Source of the DNA: Streptomyces sp. A2-16
Lineage (GTDB): Bacteria > Actinomycetota > Actinomycetes > Streptomycetales > Streptomycetaceae
DNA length: 64,000 bases
Direction of reading: 5' to 3'
Assembly (NCBI RefSeq): GCF_018128905.1
Contig: NZ_CP063808.1
Coordinates: forward strand, 9,176,001-9,240,000
The position numbers and the translations under genes are program-made. Below the pieces are notes generated by a model. It was not told the origin of the DNA, made no database searches, and saw only the letters and a list, made by a program, of their open reading frames with translations. The stretch's first letter is position 1, and the number at the start of each line of letters is the position of its first letter. This document shows positions 59,759 through 64,000 of this stretch, in pieces.

Positions 59759-59802
59759 AACTGAGTACACCGTACCCGATTACGCGTACACTGTACTCAG
59801 TT
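59759..59802. promoter_or_regulatory. Twin TetR operators in the DrrAB-TetR divergent promoter
   Basis: Two GTAC-N3-GTAC sites (GTACACCGTAC at 59765-59775, GTACACTGTAC at 59786-59796) are 21 bp apart, two helical turns. They are flanked by perfect 11-bp inverted arms (AACTGAGTACA / TGTACTCAGTT). The arrangement suits two dimers bound on one face of the DNA. Confidence 0.7.
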
Positions 59803-59826
59803 TTTTGCCGGAACTAAGCTGCCCCC

Positions 59827-60600
59827 ATGACGAGCAGCGGGGAAACCAGTGGCGCCGGGGACATCGTCCGCACGCTCGAACTGCTGTGGGACGGCGGACC
59901 GCGGCCCAGCCGGGGCCCGAAGCCCGGTCTGACGCTGGACCGGATCGTGGAAGCAGCCGTCCGGATCGCGGACGAGGAGGGGTTGGGCGCGGTCTCGATG
60001 CGGCGGATCGCCACCGAGCTCGGCACCGGCGCGATGTCGCTGTACCGGTACGTCCCCGGCAAGGCCGAGCTGCTCGACCTGATGCTCGACCGCGTCCAGC
60101 GCCCGTCCGAGAACCCGGCCGACCTCGGCGACGGCACCTGGCGTGCCGCCCTGGAGGCCATGGCCCGCGCCACGCTCGCTCTCTACACCCGCCACCCCTG
60201 GCTGCTCGGCGTCAACCAGGCCCGGCCGCTGCTCGGCCCGAGCGCGCTGGACGGCATGGAGAAGATCCTCGGCCGGATCCGCCCGATGGGGCTGACCGAT
60301 CCGGAGCTGGTGTCGGCGGTCATCATGGTCGACGGGTACGTCGTCGGGGCCGCGCGCACGCAGGTCTACCAGCGGGAGGCGGAGCGGACGACGGGCATGA
60401 CGACCGCCGACTTCTTCGCCGCCCAGGCCCCGTTCCTCGAGAAGGTCATGACCACCGGCCGCTACCCCGTTCTCGAGTCCGTCGCCGAGGACACCTGGAG
60501 CCCGGCGTTCGACCACTTCGAGTTCGGGCTGCAGCGGATCCTGGACGGCCTGGAGGTGTTCGTGTCCGGCCGGCGCGAGGGCTCAGGAACGGCGGAATAG
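59827..60600 (+). CDS. TetR family regulator (TetR_C_1 type)
   Basis: 257-residue repressor. The HTH is LDRIVEAAVRIADEEGLGAVSMRRIATELGTGAMSLYRYVPGKAELL (identified across residues about 35-80). The ligand-binding part has the TetR/AcrR C-terminal form seen in drug-responsive members (TRHPWLLGVNQARPLLGPSALDGMEKIL, in part). It is divergent from the DrrAB pair with the twin operators between. A small-molecule ligand exported by DrrAB would be the inducer. The 3' end overlaps the convergent gene by 18 bp. Confidence 0.93.
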   Translation: MTSSGETSGAGDIVRTLELLWDGGPRPSRGPKPGLTLDRIVEAAVRIADEEGLGAVSMRRIATELGTGAMSLYRYVPGKAELLDLMLDRVQRPSENPADLGDGTWRAALEAMARATLALYTRHPWLLGVNQARPLLGPSALDGMEKILGRIRPMGLTDPELVSAVIMVDGYVVGAARTQVYQREAERTTGMTTADFFAAQAPFLEKVMTTGRYPVLESVAEDTWSPAFDHFEFGLQRILDGLEVFVSGRREGSGTAE

Positions 60601-61578
60601 CCGGCGGAGACCGAAGAGGGCGGCGACAGCTCCCAGGGCGAGGGCGCCGATCTTGATGGTGCCGTCGGAGTTCCCGCCGCCGTCGCTTCCGGAGGCCGCG
60701 GAACTCCCGCTCCCGGAGGGCGAGTCGGACCCGCCGCCACCGGGCGCGTCCTGTGCCTCCACCTCGCTGTCGGCGCCCTCCATGCCGAGCAGGATCTTGG
60801 TTCCGTCCGGGGAGTAGGAGACAGACTCGCCCTGCCCGAGGGGCACGCTGATCCGCCCCTTCTTCTCGAGGTCGCCGCCGTTCCAGTCGTACCAGATGCC
60901 GCCGAAGTAGCCGCGTACGACGAGCCGTTCGCCGTCGGGTGAGAAGGCGGCGTCGGTGGCCCACAGGTCGACGGCCTTGACGGGCTTGAAGACGTTCGTG
61001 CCCTTGGGGGAGAGGGTGGCGGGGCCCGCGTAGAGATGCCCGCCGTTTTCCTGCTTGTCGATGATGTAGACGCGTCCGGTCCTGGGATGGACGACCATCG
61101 ACTCGGCGTCGCGCGAGCCGTCGGTGTACTTCACGACGTACTGGGTGGCCTTGACGGACTGGTCCTTCAGTTCCTTCGGTTCGGGCAGCTTGTAGATCCA
61201 CACGTAGGGCCAGGTGACCCCGTCGTTGTCACCGATGTCGCCGACCCAGATCTGGTTGTCGGGCCCCATGGAGATGGCCTCGACGTCCCGCGGGGTGCCC
61301 ACGCCGGTCATGGTGATCCGGGCGACGGTCCTGCCGGTGGCGCTGTCGACGGCGTACAGGTAGGCGCCGGTGTCCTGGTCGTTGTGGGTCCAGTAGATGC
61401 CGGGGTGCCGCCGCGAGGCGGCGAGCCCGCTGGACTCGGTGATCCGGGGGTCGCTGATGGTGAACCCCTCGTCCCCCTTCCCGTCCCCGCCGGCAGCGGA
61501 GGCGGGCACGGCGGCGGCGGGCAGGCCGAGGCCGCCCATGAGCAGGATCCCGACGATCAGACCAAGGCGTCGACGCAT
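60583..61578 (-). CDS. Secreted, C-terminally anchored beta-propeller-like protein
   Basis: 331-residue protein. The signal peptide MRRRLGLIVGILLMGGLGLPAAAVPASA is clear. The body repeats short beta-rich units with SSGLAASRRHPGIYWTHNDQDTGAYLYAVD, GDIGDNDGVTWPYVWIYKLPEP and VVHPRTGRVYIIDKQENG, as in SMP-30/NHL or WD-like propellers. A Gly/Ser linker (GGGGSDSPSGSGSSAASGSDGGG) leads to a terminal helix and RRLFRRS. The end is that of a membrane-anchored surface protein. Function unknown. A G-rich region with quadruplex potential lies just upstream of the start. Confidence 0.88.
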   Translation of the reverse strand: MRRRLGLIVGILLMGGLGLPAAAVPASAAGGDGKGDEGFTISDPRITESSGLAASRRHPGIYWTHNDQDTGAYLYAVDSATGRTVARITMTGVGTPRDVEAISMGPDNQIWVGDIGDNDGVTWPYVWIYKLPEPKELKDQSVKATQYVVKYTDGSRDAESMVVHPRTGRVYIIDKQENGGHLYAGPATLSPKGTNVFKPVKAVDLWATDAAFSPDGERLVVRGYFGGIWYDWNGGDLEKKGRISVPLGQGESVSYSPDGTKILLGMEGADSEVEAQDAPGGGGSDSPSGSGSSAASGSDGGGNSDGTIKIGALALGAVAALFGLRRLFRRS

Positions 61579-61935
61579 GCCCCAAGCCTGCCATCCCGGC
61601 GGGCGATCGAAGGGGCGGGGAGGGGGAGGGGGGAGGCTGCGTCGGGCGTGGGTGGAGGGGCCGGGTCGGGGGCGCGGTGGGAGGCGGGGGCGCGGACGCG
61701 AGGGTGCGAGGCCGGACCCGGGGGGCGCGGTGGCAGGCCGGACCCCAAGAGGCGCGGACGCGAGGGGTAAGAGGCCGGACCGCGGGGGCGCGGGCGCGAG
61801 CGCCGCCCCGAGAGCACCGTCGCGGGGGAGGCACCGGCGGCTGATGCCCGGCAGCGCGGCCGTGGTCGTGGGCGTCGGCGTCGGCGTGGTCGGGCTCACA
61901 TGCCACCGTGGCCGTCGATGATCCATCATGAGCGG
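61579..61935. other. G-rich intergenic region
   Basis: No gene supported. It holds a G-quadruplex-type run (61612-61633) and two imperfect 28-29 bp direct repeats (61691-61718, 61753-61781) with core CGCGGACGCGAGGG and AGGCCGGACC. Confidence 0.6.
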
Positions 61936-62613
61936 ATGCTCAGATTCATGCCGGTCGGCGATTCGATGACGATCGGGAGCGCGGGTGAGCACACCTGGCG
62001 GTACCGGATGTGGCAGCACCTGCGAGGCACCTACGGCGGGCCCTTCGCCCTCGTGGGCCCGCGCGAGACGCTGTACGACAAGGCGGCCGACGCCCCGACG
62101 TCGTACGAGTACGCCGATCCCGACTTCCCCCGGGCCCACCTGGCCGGCTGGGGCGAGGGCTGGCTGCACATGGCCCCGTTGATCGGCGACGCCGTGCGCG
62201 CACACCGGGCGGATGTGCTCCTGGTGTCGCTCGGCCTGATCGACCTGGGCTTCTACACGAACGCGGAACAGACCTCCGAGAACGTCCGTGCCTTCGTCGC
62301 CGAGGCCCGCCGGGCGAACCCCCGGATCCGCATGGCCGTCCTCCCGGTGATCCCGAACGTCCGGGCCGAGTCGGACCCTCCCTTCGCCGCGGAGGTCACC
62401 CGCTTCAACGAGCTTCTGGCCAAGGCGATCGCGGACCTGGACGAGCCCCGCTCCCCCCTGCTGCCCGCCTCGCCTCCGTCGTCGTACGACATCAACCACG
62501 ACACCTACGACGGCACCCACCCGAACGCGAGCGGCGAGCACAAGATCGCGGCGGCCTTCGCGGCGGCCATGCACCAGGCGTGGGACCTGGGCGAGCCCTA
62601 CGAGGCCGGCTGA
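61936..62613 (+). CDS. SGNH/GDSL-type esterase-like protein
   Basis: 225-residue hydrolase. Block I is MPVGDSMTIGS, with Ser in place of the GDSL motif. Block III is likely LVSLGLIDLGF in place of GxND, so the Asn is not conserved there. The catalytic Asp/His block reads YDGTHPNASGEHKIA. No signal peptide is apparent with this start (ATG 61936; in-frame starts at 61900 and 61918 are possible). Esterase or lipase-like activity is expected but the block III change makes it uncertain. Convergent with the carbonic anhydrase. Confidence 0.85.
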   Translation: MLRFMPVGDSMTIGSAGEHTWRYRMWQHLRGTYGGPFALVGPRETLYDKAADAPTSYEYADPDFPRAHLAGWGEGWLHMAPLIGDAVRAHRADVLLVSLGLIDLGFYTNAEQTSENVRAFVAEARRANPRIRMAVLPVIPNVRAESDPPFAAEVTRFNELLAKAIADLDEPRSPLLPASPPSSYDINHDTYDGTHPNASGEHKIAAAFAAAMHQAWDLGEPYEAG

Positions 62614-62635
62614 GGGGCCGGCCCCTCCCGACGGC

Positions 62636-63376
62636 TCAGCCGAGGCGGTGCACCCGCTGGGTGGTCAGCTCGTAGCGGGCGCCCACCACGGCCAGTTCGC
62701 CCGAGTCGACCTTGGCGGCGAGATCGGGTTCCGCCGCGAGCCGTGCCCGCACGAGCCGTATGTTGGCGTCGACCGTCGAGTCGACGCGGGCGTCCCCGGA
62801 CTTCGTACGGTCGATCGCCGGACTGATCTGATCGGCCAGGTACTGGATGTGGGCGGGTAGTCGGGCACCCGACTCGTCCGCCTGGACCGTCGCCTTCACG
62901 GCCCCGCACGACTGGTGGCCGAGCACCATCAGCAGCGGGATCCCCAGTTCGAGCACCCCGTAGGCGAGGCTGCCGAGCACGGCCTCGTCGAGTACCTGGC
63001 CCGCGGTGCGCACGGTCATCAGATCTCCGAGGCCCTGGTCGAAGACCAGTTCCGGCGCCACCCGGGAGTCGATGCAGCCGAGCACCAGGGCGAAGGGGTG
63101 CTGAGCGGTCGTCAGCGACTGCCGGACGGCGGGTGTCTCGTCGGGGTGCCGCTCGCGGTAGGCGCGCCAGCGCCGGTTGCCCTCGGCCAGCTCGTGCAGG
63201 GCCTCCTCGGCGGTGGTGGGCCGCTTGCGCGGAGCAGGCGCGGCGGGCATCGAGGGCGCGGCGACGGCGGCCGGGACGCCTGCGGCGAGGCCGGTGCCGA
63301 GGGCCGCGGTACCGGTGAGCGCGGCGCGCAGGAGGGCGCGCCGCGCGGTTGTGTGGGGTTCGTGATCAGAGTTCAC
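62636..63376 (-). CDS. Exported beta-class carbonic anhydrase
   Basis: 246-residue zinc enzyme interconverting CO2 and bicarbonate. An N-terminal twin-arginine signal (TTARRALLRAALTGTAALGTGLAAG) is followed by a Pro/Ala stretch. Zinc ligands and dyad are CIDSR (Cys, Asp-Arg pair) and GHQSCGA (His, Cys), with the body GVLELGIPLLMVLG between. Location outside the membrane, from the Tat-type signal, is inferred. The GTG start is preceded by no good ribosome site. It is convergent with the SGNH gene. Confidence 0.93.
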   Translation of the reverse strand: MNSDHEPHTTARRALLRAALTGTAALGTGLAAGVPAAVAAPSMPAAPAPRKRPTTAEEALHELAEGNRRWRAYRERHPDETPAVRQSLTTAQHPFALVLGCIDSRVAPELVFDQGLGDLMTVRTAGQVLDEAVLGSLAYGVLELGIPLLMVLGHQSCGAVKATVQADESGARLPAHIQYLADQISPAIDRTKSGDARVDSTVDANIRLVRARLAAEPDLAAKVDSGELAVVGARYELTTQRVHRLG

Positions 63377-63500
63377 GCAGGGGAACGTACGTCCGAACCG
63401 ATCCCTTTCCCTTCGGATTGCCCTTTCATGGACGGGCGTTGCCGTTTCATGGGCAGGGGATGAACTGTTCTTGGTCGGCGCCGGACCGCTCAACCTGCAT

Positions 63501-63530
63501 GCGGGGCGCGGGAGTTGGCCCGCGCCCCGC
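63501..63530. terminator. Hairpin terminator of the right-edge ABC permease
   Basis: Perfect 12-bp stem (GCGGGGCGCGGG) with a 6-nt loop, 10 bp beyond the permease stop on its strand. Confidence 0.8.
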
Positions 63531-63540
63531 ACCCTGCCGG

Positions 63541-64000
63541 TCACTTCGGGTCTGCGTTGAACTTCGCGGTCGACCAGCGGTAGCCGAGTACCGCGAGGCC
63601 GAGGCACCAGGCGACGGCGAGCCAGCCGTTGGCGCCGATCTCCGTGCCGAGGAGCAGACCGCGCAGGGTCTCGATGGCCGGGGTGAAGGGCTGGTACTCG
63701 GCGATCGGCTGGAACCAGCCCGGCATCGCGTCGACCGGCACGAACGCGCTGGAGATGAGCGGCAGGAAGATCAGCGGCATCGCGTTGTTGCTGGCGGCCT
63801 CGGCGTTGGGGCTGATCAGGCCCATGCCGACCGCGATCCAGGTGAGCGCCGTGGCGAAGAGCACGAGCAGTCCGAAGGCCGCGAGCCATTCCAGGGCGGT
63901 GGCGTCGGTGGAGCGGAAGCCGATGGCCACGCCGACCGCGCCGACGAGGACCACGCTGATGACGGACTGGAGCACGCTGCCGACGACGTGCCCGACCAGC
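63541..64000 (-). CDS. ABC-2 type transporter permease (partial, cut by the right edge)
   Basis: C-terminal part of a DrrB-like permease. The frame stays open to the right edge, so the true start is outside. Visible helices include VISVVLVGAVGVAIGFR, WLAAFGLLVLFATALTWIAVGMGL and LAVAWCLGLAVLGYRW. The conserved loop ISPNAEAASNNAMPLIFLPLISSAFVP (in part) matches the permease at 57966. It probably belongs to a second exporter operon continuing to the right. Confidence 0.88.
   Translation of the reverse strand, partial: LVGHVVGSVLQSVISVVLVGAVGVAIGFRSTDATALEWLAAFGLLVLFATALTWIAVGMGLISPNAEAASNNAMPLIFLPLISSAFVPVDAMPGWFQPIAEYQPFTPAIETLRGLLLGTEIGANGWLAVAWCLGLAVLGYRWSTAKFNADPK

Noticed and set aside
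1..64000. tRNA, rRNA or transposase genes
   Set aside because: No cloverleaf-like segments with a GGTTCGAATCC-type arm and no transposase-like protein were found by eye.
1..64000. bldA-dependent (TTA-containing) genes
   Set aside because: TTA or its complement seen by eye fell in intergenic regions, in other frames, or formed stop codons; a computed codon count would settle it.

Overview
The window is Streptomyces chromosome. The evidence is very high G+C, strong G/C bias at third codon positions, many GTG starts, a SIS/DtxR-type DmdR1 region, a Sc4CL-type ligase, and no in-frame TTA codon noticed by eye in the genes called. From memory, the gene order matches a core-arm segment of S. coelicolor running backwards from about SCO4430 to SCO4360 (purU, dmdR1, a short citrate synthase, the 4-coumarate-CoA ligase SCO4383, serC). 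That correspondence is recalled, not computed. I see no tRNA, rRNA, CRISPR array, prophage or insertion sequence.

Region 1 (1-16 kb) is an acyl-CoA catabolic island: a left-truncated NDP-forming acyl-CoA synthetase coupled to a PaaG-like crotonase, a flavin reductase, an MFS carrier, a GlxA-type AraC regulator, a zinc alcohol dehydrogenase coupled to an acyl-CoA dehydrogenase (ACAD), an SDR, a cyclase-family hydrolase, a large/small ACAD pair and an AMP-forming CoA ligase. Four of its promoters carry one 15-bp palindrome (CTGAC-N5-GTCAG type, close to CTGACGGnCCGTCAG). They appear to form one regulon under a TetR-type repressor encoded elsewhere.

Region 2 (16-35 kb) is regulatory and housekeeping: an EF-hand protein, a STAS anti-anti-sigma factor, an ECF-like sigma factor with a coupled zinc-finger/MDMPI partner that contains twelve hexapeptide repeats, purU, an SCO4402-family protein, a solute-binding lipoprotein, a Pro/Gln-rich membrane protein, an NsdA-like TPR regulator, a primase/polymerase-like protein, an ABC exporter pair, an alpha/beta hydrolase without its nucleophile serine, dmdR1, a SIS protein, a PAS sensor and a GNAT enzyme. 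A small well-formed transcription unit encoding a 12-residue peptide, followed by a strongly folded element, lies between the GNAT gene and pdxH.

Region 3 (35-47 kb) holds pdxH and a short citrate synthase (divergent), then a tight eight-gene minus-strand operon: TIGR03084 protein, AtuA, carboxyltransferase, biotin carboxylase, ACAD, 4-coumarate-CoA-ligase type enzyme, crotonase, TetR. It looks like a complete activation-oxidation-carboxylation-hydration route for a branched or isoprenoid-like acid. A palindromic operator sits at its head and its probable repressor at its tail.

Region 4 (47-64 kb) carries a GtrA protein, a methyltransferase, an EamA exporter, a second GNAT enzyme, an FAD/Fe-S oxidoreductase, serC, a secreted Tap/Slp-type peptidase, a GH5-CBM2 cellulase with a CebR box, a DrrAB-type ABC exporter with its divergent TetR regulator and twin operators, a surface-anchored beta-propeller-like protein, an SGNH hydrolase, a Tat-exported beta-carbonic anhydrase, and the end of another ABC-2 permease cut by the right edge.
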